The notes below the pieces were generated by a model. The model had not been told where the DNA came from, made no database searches, and saw only the letters and a list, made by a program, of their open reading frames with translations. Shown here piece after piece: positions 33,001-44,200 of a stretch of DNA of 64,000 nt; positions within the stretch are counted from its first letter, which is position 1; every line of letters begins with the position of its first letter. The DNA lies in contig JABAKD010000029.1 in assembly GCA_012845835.1 (NCBI GenBank), positions 9,474,231 through 9,538,230 on the forward strand, given 5' to 3'. Both the position numbers and the translations under genes were made by a program. This DNA is from Undaria pinnatifida (taxonomy: Eukaryota; Sar; Phaeophyceae; Laminariales; Alariaceae).

Positions 33001-33279
33001 CCCCACGCGCATTCGTTCTCCTCCTCATCTTCCCCCTCCTGAGATTTTGCCTAGCAATCTTCGTTTATGAATAACAGACGGACGCAACAGTCTAGGTAGT
33101 ATATAGTAGGTGCCGGTGGAGGTAAATAAAGCATACTGAACACAACAAAAAAAAACAACCATGTTCGAAGTACCTGGCGCGTATATAGGCAAAACGCTGC
33201 AACAAAAGCCACCAGAGGCAGGACTCAAAAGTAAATGCAAGCTATACAGCAGTAAGAAGAGGTGCACACAGCATTTTTC

Positions 33280-33725
33280 GTTTTGAGGCATCTCACTTGA
33301 GGTGGTCTACACCTTATTATACCCAATAAAACCGATTAGGAGGAAAATTAACAAGTGCTGCCCGACGCAAAATTCCATGGCGCTGCCCAGGTATTATACA
33401 ACGAAACACACCGAGACAAGAAAACAAAAAAAGAGTGAAATCCCGACGAGTTTTGCGTGAAGGAGCCGCGTCGCCCAGAAAGCGTTTCAGCGAATAATTT
33501 TGTTTTCTGAGTCATCTCACTCGAGGGGCTCTACACCTTATACCCAAAAAAAAAATCATGTGGGAGAAAAAATAACAGCAGTAGTGCTGCCCGATGCACA
33601 AGTTCCTAGCCTCAGGTATTGCAACGAAAAATATCGATGAGACGAAAAAAAAAAGTGAAATTCCAATGAATTTTGCGTTAAGGAGCCCCGCCACCCAGGA
33701 AGCGTTTCAGCCAAGAAACAAAACA
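33280..33725 (+). repeat. AAGGAGCCCC family, copies 4 and 5 in tandem
   Basis: Two head-to-tail copies (33280-33505 and 33506-33725) each run from TTTTCTGAGNCATCTCACT to AAGGAGCCNCGTCGCCCAG and GCGTTTCAGC. The junction at about 33505 gives the best estimate of the unit ends and a unit length of 220-225 bp. Confidence 0.8.
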
Positions 33726-33729
33726 CTAC

Positions 33730-34348
33730 GGCAGCACGCGTCAGTGCGTTGTAAGTATGTTGAGCTGAATACCGCAACAAACGCCCATGTTTGAAATACC
33801 TGGTCGTCAACAATATTAGCTCGGTACTGCCACAAACACCCATGACCGAAGAAAAGCATGTAAGTAAGTGCTTGAGTAGTGCTATATTAGCTCTCCTCCG
33901 GGCAGCCAGCCCCCCCCCCGAAAAAAAAACAGCAACAACAACAACAGCAACAGCAACAACAACAAACCGACGAGCTGTTGTCTCGTAGACGTGATAAATA
34001 ATCCATGCATCCGTGGTGGGAACCGCCTCGGGTAGGATATCCTGACAGCAGCTAGGTGTAGTAGCAGGCGAAGTATTCATAGCACCTTCGAAAGGGGGGG
34101 AGCACAAAATCGTTCGGTACTTCACCGTTGCATCGAATAGCAAAAAAAAAAACATATATAGCAAAAAAAAAAACTCGAAAAAAAATCATCGAATATTCAA
34201 AAAAGAGGCGCGACGAGTGATGGACCTTCCCCTGCGTCCTCTGCCGCGCAAAAACGCAACGCAGGATTCGCTTCTCCTTCAGCATGCTGCACGGCATGAA
34301 TGAACCACCGGTACGTGCACGAGCTGCAACACTTGCTTGGTTTCTACC
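33730..34348. other. Intergenic, no supported gene
   Basis: Contains a short ACAACA tract (33925-33965) and A-runs. A long minus-strand open frame here crosses repeat copies and has no coding character. Confidence 0.4.
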
Positions 34349-34507
34349 GGGCAAAGACCCCAACAAACACAGACCATGCTATTTTATGGGCAAAGACCCC
34401 AACAAAGACAGACCATGCTATTTTATGGGCAAAGACCCCAACAAACACAGACCATGCTATTTTATGGGCAAAGACCCCAACAAACACAGACCATGCTATT
34501 TTATGGT
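34349..34507 (+). repeat. 39-bp minisatellite, four near-identical copies
   Basis: Units beginning GGCAAAGACCCCAACAAAC start at about 34350, 34389, 34428 and 34467. The period of 39 bp is a multiple of three, so several frames on both strands stay open (13-residue repeats such as GKDPNKHRPCYFM). Near-identity suggests recent expansion or homogenisation. Confidence 0.9.
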
Positions 34508-34509
34508 CC

Positions 34510-35196
34510 GCCGCAGTGCGCAAGGTAACACAACTCTTTACTGGTGTCTCGCGAACGCTGTGCTTTCTCGGTTCATTCACAAGTGTACTTCTATTACTAC
34601 CACGAATACCATCACCACCACCACCACCACCATGAAACACAGCAAAAATAGTAGCTATAGCTCCTCTCTTCTCCGTGAATGAACGAAAACAATTTTCGAA
34701 AGATGCCCAGACAACAACAAAAACAGCACAGCAACGACGCAAGGAAGCCGGTTCACTTCCCGAGGGAAGCGGGTCTTGCATCTTGGACGAGTACGCCCTC
34801 TGGATTGGCTGACTTAATTGAGCTGGCCGATAGCCCTCATCAAGTGAAAAAACTCTTTGTGCACACAGCACGCCAAGTCTACTGTTGGATAAAAATGTCT
34901 CTGTCCGCTGTCAACACTACCCCCCCCATACCCCCCCCCTTGCCCACAGGAACTAACCCACCCATCACAAACACGCCTCTTCGATTTCTCGTTTTTTTCT
35001 TCCCAAATTCCTCCCCCCCTCCTATCTTCATGCACGTAAAACATCTCACAGGCCAAAGTTTTGTTTTATCTCCCTCCCAACCCGATAAAAAAAGCCCAAT
35101 ATCCCCGAAAAAGCGCGTTTACCCCCCCCCCCCCGCCCCCCACTTCCCCACGGGTGTATCTTTTTGAAGGGATAACCAACCCGATGAACGTATAAA
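34510..35196. other. Intergenic with C-runs
   Basis: Open frames on both strands extend out of the minisatellite but show no domain or splice context. C-runs lie at 34920-34940 and 35120-35140. Confidence 0.3.
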
Positions 35197-35263
35197 AAGC
35201 CAACTAAGCCAACTAAGCCAACTAAGCCAACTAAGCCAACTAAGCCAACAAAGCCAACTACTG
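35197..35263 (+). repeat. 9-bp tandem repeat AGCCAACTA
   Basis: About seven copies of AGCCAACTA in tandem, the sixth with one change. The motif recurs in the minisatellite at 36665-36850. Confidence 0.9.
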
Positions 35264-35399
35264 CAAGTCGCAGAACACCCGGTAGCAACGCGGGTCACAG
35301 CCCTCCCCCCTCTCTTCTCCCCCAGGAAACAAAACGTAACCTATAGTAGAGGATCAGCCACATCCGTGAGCAGGGGCGATAATAGCGTATACAGGGTGT

Positions 35400-35470
35400 T
35401 GTGTGCGTGTATGGGGGGAAGGAGAGGGGGTGATGGGGGGGGGATGGGGGGGGGGGGGGGGGGGTACACA
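35400..35470 (+). repeat. G-rich runs
   Basis: Runs of G up to about 19 with GGGGAT interruptions, capable of G-quadruplexes. Matching C-runs follow at 35545-35560 and 35671-35690. Confidence 0.85.
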
Positions 35471-35699
35471 AGTATGCTTACGGGGCGGGGGTGGGGGGGC
35501 ATAATTACAGAAGTGAAAAAAAGCGGACCGCTCCTCTCCCTCCTCCCCCCCCCCCCCCACGTACCGTCCCATGCTATTGGTACAATGCCAGCACAACACA
35601 TATTTGTGAGGCCGATGATCATCCACACGATACTGTCACACACCCAGCGCGACTTCGGGTTAACACTTCTCCCCCCCCCCCCCCCTCCCCCGTCACAGA

Positions 35700-36660
35700 C
35701 TCAAAAACTCGCCATCTATGATGGAGATGCACTTTGGTGCATACACGAACGAAATTTCTCTGAAATCGACAAGAGCCAAAAAAATCCGAAATAAATAAAC
35801 AACCGCGCCACACGATACGAGCGCACTCATGAAAACCAACAAAATGACAACAACAAACCGGCACTTCACAGCTCATACCGGCTTCACACGAAAAAGGGAT
35901 AGGGGATTCGACACGGTATCCCATATAGGCTAAACCGCTATGGGGGTAAGCTTACTTTTCTCGCCCCATCCCCCTTTCCCTCTCGCTTCTTCTCTACCCC
36001 CCCCCGCCTCGCCCGCATCCATAAACATGCTTGGCCGACGGAAATAAAACCTGGATAACTCATCGCTAAAGGAAAAATGGCGAGGAGGCAACGCAAAGGG
36101 TGAGGTGGAAGGAGGCACAGAGCGTCCGGGAGTAGGGAGGAGAGGGGACGGGGGGAGGGGGGGGAGGGGCAGATGCGCCGCACTCGAAGGCGGAACACCC
36201 CTAGTTTACCTACCACACGAGCGGTCCCATTCGTTAGGAATCCTGCCGCGAGAGAGTCAGAAAGGGGTTCGGCTCTCATCGTATCGATAAAAAAAGAACA
36301 ACAGCAGCAGCAGCAAAGCAACCACGTACTTTTTACACAGCTCGCAGCACAAGAAACAGCAAAAGAGATAATACCCACAAGAAAGAAATAAAACAAAACA
36401 AAAATACAAAACAAAACAAGAAAAAGTAAGAGGACAGCTCTTTTCGGGGCCGGCTTTCGCTCGGTCCACACGTACGTGTTACAGAAAAAAATGGTAGGCT
36501 CTACAGCAACTCTGGTACCGCCTATTTCTTGGCCTACGTCCGGTGCACTGATGTGACTACTACTGCTGTAGAGGAAACAGACTAGGCTCAAGACAAATAC
36601 GTCGGCTCTGTTCGTTTGAAAAAAGTGACAACGGCAACGGGAGCTCCGCACTAAGGCAGC
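35700..36660. other. Intergenic, no supported gene
   Basis: A 237-codon minus-strand frame (36651-35938) is hydrophobic, Cys-run containing and compositionally odd, and no family is recognised. I treat it as chance. Confidence 0.3.
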
Positions 36661-36664
36661 TTTG

Positions 36665-36850
36665 GCAAAAGACCCTCAGGTAACTATAGTAAGACCCTTA
36701 GCCAACTAAAGCAAAACCATTAGCCGTCAAGGCTCTTAGCCAACTAAAGACAAGACCCTTCGCCGACTAGGACAAGACCCTTAGCCAACTAAGGCAAGGC
36801 CCTTAGCCGAACTAAGACAAAACTCTTCAGCCAGCTAAGGCAAAAACCCT
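36665..36850 (+). repeat. ~27-bp minisatellite containing AGCCAACTAAGG
   Basis: Six to seven diverged units of ACCCTTAGCCAACTAAGGCA. The core overlaps the 9-bp repeat motif at 35197-35263. Confidence 0.75.
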
Positions 36851-36860
36851 ACTAAATCAT

Positions 36861-36940
36861 ACCACCACCACCACCACCACCACTACCACCACCACCACCA
36901 CCACCACCACCACCACCACCACCACCACCACCACCACCAG
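36861..36940 (+). repeat. (ACC)n microsatellite
   Basis: About 26 ACC units with one CTA interruption. Confidence 0.95.
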
Positions 36941-36944
36941 CGTC

Positions 36945-37905
36945 GCTCGGAAGATAGTTTAAGCCCCCCCTGCCTGTAGCTATAGCAGTTAGAGCTTCAA
37001 GAAGCGGCGGTACTCGACTAGAAAGACAACTTACGGGTACCATTGAAACCACCAACAAATCGAGCGGTTTCACCCAATGAAAACACGAACCAGCGTTCTA
37101 AAACAGCCCTAAGGCCACGTACCGCTTGCAGTTCGTGTGTTCAAATGCAAAAACCCTCATGGAAACTCCCAAAAAATACGGCATTCTCTCTTTTCACATG
37201 GGAATCCTCTTTCTTCACATGGAATCCTCATTCTTCGCACAAAATCTTCTCTGTTCACCCCCCCCCTCCCCCCCCCCCCCTGCTCTCCGCCCCCGCCCCC
37301 TCCTACCCCCCTGACAACCCATACTACAGCCGTAACTGTCCCCGTCCGGCAACCGGAAAACTGTTCTCTCGCAGTTTCTTCCTTCCCTAGCGCTAGCTTT
37401 GGCTCTGACTTTTAGTCGCCGATGAGCAGGCAAGGGAGGGGGATTAAATTATACAAGAAACCACGATCTTTCTACGAACGAAATGGCTGCGCGGTACTTG
37501 GATGGTGGTTGTACGGTGGCAACAGCCCCCTCCTCCCCCCGCCCCTCCCCCCCACCCATCCGTTACCACCGCTTGCGCCACTTTCAACCACCACTGGGCA
37601 ACGGTGTACCGGTCTGGTATATAAAATACAATGGACTTTTTTTACGTGTCGCACATCGTCCGAATACCCCATATATGTACGATCAGATTAGTAGTGGGTA
37701 AGGAGGGGCAGTGGTGCCACGACACTTCCTTGTTCTGCGCGAAAACCGTTGCCCGGCAGCTAACGGTGGGAAGATGGGGCAGGGTGTCCGGTGCCCGACT
37801 CTATGACCACGGGCCGCACCCTGTATGCTAATATTTTCCCCACGATTGCTTTGCAGCCTCTACGCGCACTGACTGCGCATCGCAACACAAAACATATCGC
37901 ACAGT
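36945..37905. other. Intergenic, C-rich in the middle
   Basis: C-rich stretches at 37258-37310 and 37527-37560. No gene is supported. The region lies 3' of the KH gene. Confidence 0.4.
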
Positions 37906-37908
37906 CGA

Positions 37909-38082
37909 GCGAGGGAGGGAGCGAGGGAGGGAGAGAGGAGCGAGGGAGGGAGGGAGGGAGGGAGGGAGGGAGGGAGGGAGGGAGGGAGGGAGGGAGGGAG
38001 GGAGGGAGGGAGGGAGGGAGGGAGGGAGGGAGGGAGGAGGGAGGGAGGGAGGGAGGGAGGGAGGGAGGGAGGGAGAGAGAAC
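37909..38082 (+). repeat. (GGGA)n microsatellite
   Basis: About 40 GGGA units with few interruptions. The plus strand is all purine, so it could form quadruplex or triplex structures. It lies 200 bp beyond the stop codon of the minus-strand KH gene, possibly in its 3' untranslated region. Confidence 0.95.
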
Positions 38083-38283
38083 GTGAAGGAAGGAAGGCAG
38101 GCATACGAGGAGCGTTTGAAAAAAAGGACGCACAACCGTAACGTTTTTTTTTTTTGGCGGGGGGGGGGGGTACCGCTTCAATTTTTATCAACTCCTCGAA
38201 CCCCTCTCGCACTATTAAACTTCCCAAAACCACGCACTTCAACCCACCTTGATGCTCGCAAGGAGCCGTAGATGCCAAGCGGA

Positions 38284-41200
38284 TCACGCCGCAGCGATGT
38301 CGCGACCGGCGGTCCGCACCCGGATGAGGTACTCGGCGAGCTGAACCTCCTCTGCGGTCCCGGTGATCCTCACAGTTTTCAGGGGGTTAGGCGCGCCGCA
38401 CCCTCCACCACCACCGCTAGCGGCGGCGGCGCCCAGCGAGCTCAAGCTCGCGCGTCCGACAGTGGAGAGCGAAGACGAGGCAGCACCCTTGCCACCCTTC
38501 ACCTTCTGCCTCACCGCGCCCGGGGTGGAGGCTCCGTTAACAGGGGCGTTCGTCAGTCCCAGGCGTGATATTCCGCCAGACATGTCCGCGATAACGGCGG
38601 CTGCAGCAGCGCCCGCGGCTTTCTGTTTCGAGAAGCCTTGCCCGCGGGGGACGGTGACACCCGCGGAGCTGGAGGTGGCCGCGCCAACGTTAACCTTTCC
38701 GGCAGCAGAAGCTGCAGCAGCGGCAGCGGCGGCGGTCGCCGCGAGACCAAACCCTTCCGACGGGGCGTTGCTCCGGACAGCGGATGACAGGACAGCGGCA
38801 GCGGCGGCCACGACCTCATCGGAGAGGTGGCAGAACCGCTCGGGCGACTCTGGGGCCATGATTCCCGCCCCGGAGAGGTGCTTGATGTCGTCGAGGTCCC
38901 GGACGCCGAGCATGGCGAAAGCCGACCGCCCCACCTCCACGTCGATCCCCGTTATGGTAGAGGGGCTGCGGGGCGGGGGAGCGCCACCACCGCGGGCGGT
39001 TTTGTTGTTGCCCCCGAAGAAGGAGTCCAGGATTCCGACAAGGCAAGCCGGAAGCTCACCACCACCACCACCGCTAGCCTGGACGCTGTTTCCGTTGCCC
39101 AGCAGAGAGGCCCCGGTGCCACGTACGATGCCGTCGCCGTTGCTGCCGCCGTCATCACCACTAGCGCCAGCACTGCGAGCCACCCCACTAACGTCCGCTA
39201 GGGCAAGCGCCGAACCACCACCGCCGCCACTCCCGCTTCCACCACCGATAACGGGCGTGGTGGAGGCAGTGTCCGTGAAAGAGGAAGAAGAAGAGCCGCG
39301 CTCGAGCCCGCCACCCGCCGTTGAGCCGAACTCTTCCACCGATCCCGTGGCGCTGCCGCGCGGCGAATCCTTACCACCCGGCGCTGCCAACGATGACAGG
39401 TGGGGGGTGCTAGGCCCGCTCCCTCTCCCCACCGCATCGCACGGCAGCGAGGGGGACGAGGGTGCGCGCGCCCACGAGCGGTCGTCGAAGTCCCACGGCT
39501 GGCGGTGGCAGGTCGACGAATGCTCGGACGCCGAGGACGCGGGCGATGTTGACGCCGTGGGCACCTTAACACCACCGCCGCCACCGCCGGTTCGCAGCCC
39601 GATTCCAACCCCCCCGACGCCTCCTCCTCTTGAGGAATCTTCGTTGAAGTTGAACGTGTGGGAAGGGGGTCCGCGAGGAAGGTGTCCGCCCCCGCCGTTA
39701 CCGCCCCGCGAACCGGCCAATACTGCCGCCGCGGCCGCCCTGGCTGCGGCGGCAGCGGCGGCGGAAGCCGAAGACGATGATGACGACGGCAACCCCGACG
39801 GTGGCGGTGCGCAAGAGGACGGCATCGGAGGTGGGGGAGGGCCGGAGGGCATGGGCACGGGTGATGGGCGAACGTCCATGAGCTTGGATGCCACCAGGTG
39901 GTGGGCGCGGAGGCAAGCGTCGAAGCTCCCCATCGCAGTCATCACGCGGTCCATCAGGATCGGCGGGGGCAGGGGAACGTTGGGAGCCCCTCCCGGGGTT
40001 CCAGCTCCTCCTCCTGTTCCTCCTCCTTGGGTCGCACCTGTGCCTCCCCCGCCCCCCGCCCCTACCCCTCCTCCGGGGCCGAACCCGAGGTTTCCATTTC
40101 CCGCGCCGGGACCGCCACCGCCGCCCACGGCGCGCAATCCCCCTGTCCCTCCCCCACCGCCATCACTGCCTCCGCCCGGAGGAACACCGTTCTGAGCCCC
40201 CCCCGTAGATTGCGGTGGGGCGGGCAGGGGTCCGTGTACGGGGTGAAAGTGGAAAGCGTGGCTGGATATCTCGATGCGCGCCCCACTCTGTTCCCGTATG
40301 GCCTTGATGGTGCAACCGCCGCGACCGATGAGTCCGCCCGCCTTGACGTTAGGGATGAGGAGGCGGAAAGAGTTGGCGACGCAGTCCGGGTCTCCGCCAG
40401 CGAGGCCCATGACCGGGTCGGCGTCGGGGCCCACCGCCCCTGCGTGGCTGAGAATGTGGGTGAAGGCGAGTTGGACAGAGTTGAAAGTGCCGGCGGCCGT
40501 GACCATACGGTCGTCGGAGTCGCCGTGAAGGCCGGTGCAGCTGTCGCTTATCGTCACCTTCGCACCGGAAACCTGAATGGGGGTGGGGGGAGGTAGGGGG
40601 AGGGGGGGGCGGGAGGGGGGAACGGTTGATTAATATGTTTTTGGTTGGTGAGGGTTGAGAGAAAGTTTTTGGACATACTCACGTGGGCTGAAAACGATAG
40701 AGTGGAACAGTAAAAACGCTGCCAAAATATTATGACATTTCTGGTACCTTATTTATGTCTGGTACCTTCCTGGTGTACTTTGCGTCATAAAATTCGCTTC
40801 ATCAGGCCCATATACTCCGAGTACATACCAATGGTGTGCGTGCACTTTACGCAGCAATACAACGTGCTGTACGATATTACAACACGTAGCAAATATCGAT
40901 ATAGAGTACGCTTGTTTTTGTGACCTGTGACAATTTCACTGGATGTGCTTTGCCCTATGTGAAGAGGTTGGTGGAGGGAAGACTGTGAAAAATGTTGCTG
41001 TTTGTAAACGCTTCATGTCATGATATGTAAAACTGCCATCTGGCGCAGAGAGAGCTGGTTTGACTGTGGTGCAGAAAAATCCTCATTTTTGACTGCAGCG
41101 TATACGTGCGGGACGCAGGTAGGTTCTGTAGGGTCACAGGTCGAATCGGTCGTCAGTCGTCGGGCAAAGAAAGGGATCGTCCGTCGCGGTGAGCGGAAAT

Positions 41201-44200
41201 CGCACGGCGACGTCACCCTCCCCATGTAGTAGTGCTGGTAAGCAACTGAAAAAATCATGCTTAACTCAACTTTCGCTGGGTTGCACATGTTGTAAAAGCA
41301 TTCAAAGCAACTTCTTGCTTTTGTTTTTTTAAATATGCATCTCATGTATCAGTTCATCCGTCCATCCATCATAACAATACAGCATACATGATACATCTGG
41401 CACCGGCGGTTTACATAATACCACCATGGCCAGTTGCATGCAGGCATGCAGTACATTAGTTAATCGCATGGCATATGAATCCATTCATAGTCCGTTGTGC
41501 CTCGGCCGCTATCCCACAACACTGCGCAGCGCATTATCCTTGATACGATTTTGTATTCGTCCACTTTTCATTTACAGTTGGCCGCGTTCTGTTATTTCTA
41601 CTCTCTTCAGGGATGAACTCCACCCATCAATCGTTTCGCGTACACAACAAGTCAAAAGAAGACAGGAAACCAACCCGTATCAACGGCATTTTCCCCTTTG
41701 TATGGCTGTGAGTGACCCCTTTAAAGAGAACATACATAGTGAGTAGGGGCGGCGGGGTTCCTCATACCGACGCCCCTTGACAAATGTGGCCCTTTTAGTC
41801 CTAACCGTTTATCTGGCACTTGGGGAGAACAAACTCGTTTTTCTAGAGTCTACTTGCGTTTTTCAAGGGACAGCAGTGTAATGTATGAATAGTAATGTAG
41901 CGTTCCTTTTAAGGGGGTTGGGATCCCTTGTTGAGTGTTGATTCCAATACAAGGGACCAGGTTCCTTCAAACCCGAAAGGACGGCGTGAAGAAGATCGAG
42001 GCCCTGTGTATAACGCCTCTTTTCCTCACTGCGGGGCCTTTTGTACTACTATTAATACTACTATTAATAATACTATTAATACTACTACTGACTGATGCCA
42101 ACGACCTATAACGAAAACTGCAAACTAAGTTGTAGCAGTGACACGAGAGGAGCACCGAGTAGCACCAGGTGCCAGCATGTATTATTTTAAAAACTGAACA
42201 ATACACTTCAGCTGTGAGATCGACCAAAAATGTTTTCCTGATAAAACTCAGCTTTGCAAGCTGCGTGTGATACTTCGATCGCGCGTGTTACGGGGTGTGT
42301 ACCCTCGTGAAGGATGCAACAGGTGGGTGACTATATGTGCTAAAGGCAGTACTACTGTTGTAAATGGATACTGCAGCATTATTACCGTGAAGACACCAAC
42401 GACGACAACGCGTTCAAATGCGCTATGGATCTGAAACGCATACGCATGTATGTACACGTATGGCCGACCGACGCATTGCTTTGCACTTTACATCTTCTTC
42501 ATCTTTCGATTTTCCGAGCCCCAATGGCAACAAACGTAAGAATTATTTCGAGGACGAGACGATATACCGATAACTGCCGTCATGATACCAACACATACAC
42601 CTCCTACACTTACTATTAATACCTGGTATCACAGTAACCACGTTCCAGGCATTATTACTGGAACTACAGCGCAGCTATAACCTCACGTAATCAGTAAGCT
42701 CGCTGGCTCTCGCCGACAGCAATCTGGTCACCTTGATTGAATGGTACTACTAAAACGTGATACTTCGTTGTGAGGTACCTGGTGGAATATAGTCTAATAC
42801 GATACGTACCTCTATCGATCTACAGTGTGCTGCTGTATGTAGTAAATAGTAGAAGTAGTAGCAGTAGTAGTAGTAGCAGCAGTAGTAGTAGTAGTAGCAG
42901 TAGTAGTAGTAGTGTACTGCTGTATGTAGTAAATAGTAGTAGTAGTAGTAGTAGTAGTAGAAGTAGTAGTAGTAGTAGCTGTTAATACTATCCATCTCCA
43001 AATTTGATATCATTGCTGTGTGCTTTTTGCGGCGCATGTTTTATGATGTTTCCGTTCGAGGGGTCGACTCGGTTGTTTGTCGTTCTCCGCGAAAAACAAA
43101 CGCGGTATGTTCGAGAATATATCATGCAATCAGGTACATACACCAAGACAAACGTCAACAAACAACAATAATCGTGCTCATTATGACTACTCGCACTACT
43201 ACTGCTGTGCACCGGTACAATATCTGTCTGCATGTAGCTGGTATCATATAGTCTATCCTGTTAGAGTAGCCGCTCTCTTTCAAATCTCAGAACCGTCAAT
43301 ATCGCCCCATACAGTGCGTACCTAGACTGTGTAGTACTACTAGACCTGAGCGTATACTACGACGACGGGTACTAAAAAAAGGCAAGAAGTGGTACAAATA
43401 GACTATATAAATAGCGGCAGAAAAGCGCAGCGTAGCTATTGCTGTATGTATGTAGTAGCCCGAGTACGGTAAGTAGTTATTAATAGCAGTTTTTTTGTGT
43501 GGTATTATTACTAAAAAAATCCACAACTAAAAACTGGTGGATACAATATTAAATTAAAGTCGTGCGCGTGCCTACGAACGAGTTCGCTGCGGACTGCGAA
43601 CTGCGGACACACACACCCGTTCTGTTGCACACAAAAAATCGAGCAGCAACTAACTGCTGCTGCTGCTTCTGTTACTACTGCTCTCCTCCTACGAGGAGAG
43701 TGGTATACCTTGATTGAGCTGCTTGTTGCTGTGTAGCAAGCAAGCAATGCAAGTGCGAGAGAACCGTACACATGCGTGCGCAACCATCGCATGAAACGAA
43801 ATACAACAATAAAACAATAATTGGCCGGGAATTTGACAGCAGCAGAAGTAGTAATACTGCTGTTTATTTCATATAAAAAATGTTACTATTTAATATTGTG
43901 ATGATATAACTCAGCACGTCGTCGTACAACATAACGATGGCAAAATGGCACAGAAAAAGCTCTCCGTTCCAACCGTCGACGACTACGACGATGAAGACGG
44001 AGCAACACCACGCAATCATTATTGTGTACATTCAACCACAACAACAACGACAGACAGTCAGTAGTTTAATAATTATAGCACGCGCACAGCACACCACATA
44101 GTCTACACACTAATCAAACCGTTCAGAGTATAATACAGCATGGTCAAAATCCCAAAGAAAAAATGGCACCAAGAAAGAGACACGAGCAAAAACGCCCACC

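Noticed and set aside
33556-34164. 202-codon minus-strand open frame
   Set aside because: It crosses a dispersed repeat copy and an ACA tract and has no coding character.
34349-34507. CRISPR-like direct repeats
   Set aside because: Units are contiguous with no unique spacers, and the genome is eukaryotic in structure.
34284-34871. Overlapping open frames on both strands through the 39-bp repeat
   Set aside because: Openness comes from a repeat period divisible by three. Three frames are open at once.
35938-36651. 237-codon minus-strand open frame with Cys and Phe runs
   Set aside because: Composition is driven by AAC/AAA and GCA tracts on the plus strand. No domain and no splice context.
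37760-38181. LPPS-repeat and EGGR-repeat frames
   Set aside because: They translate the (GGGA)n microsatellite.
38363-40195. 610-codon plus-strand open frame rich in Pro/Ala
   Set aside because: It is the antisense shadow of the GC-rich KH exon on the minus strand, which has two canonical KH domains and clean splice phases.
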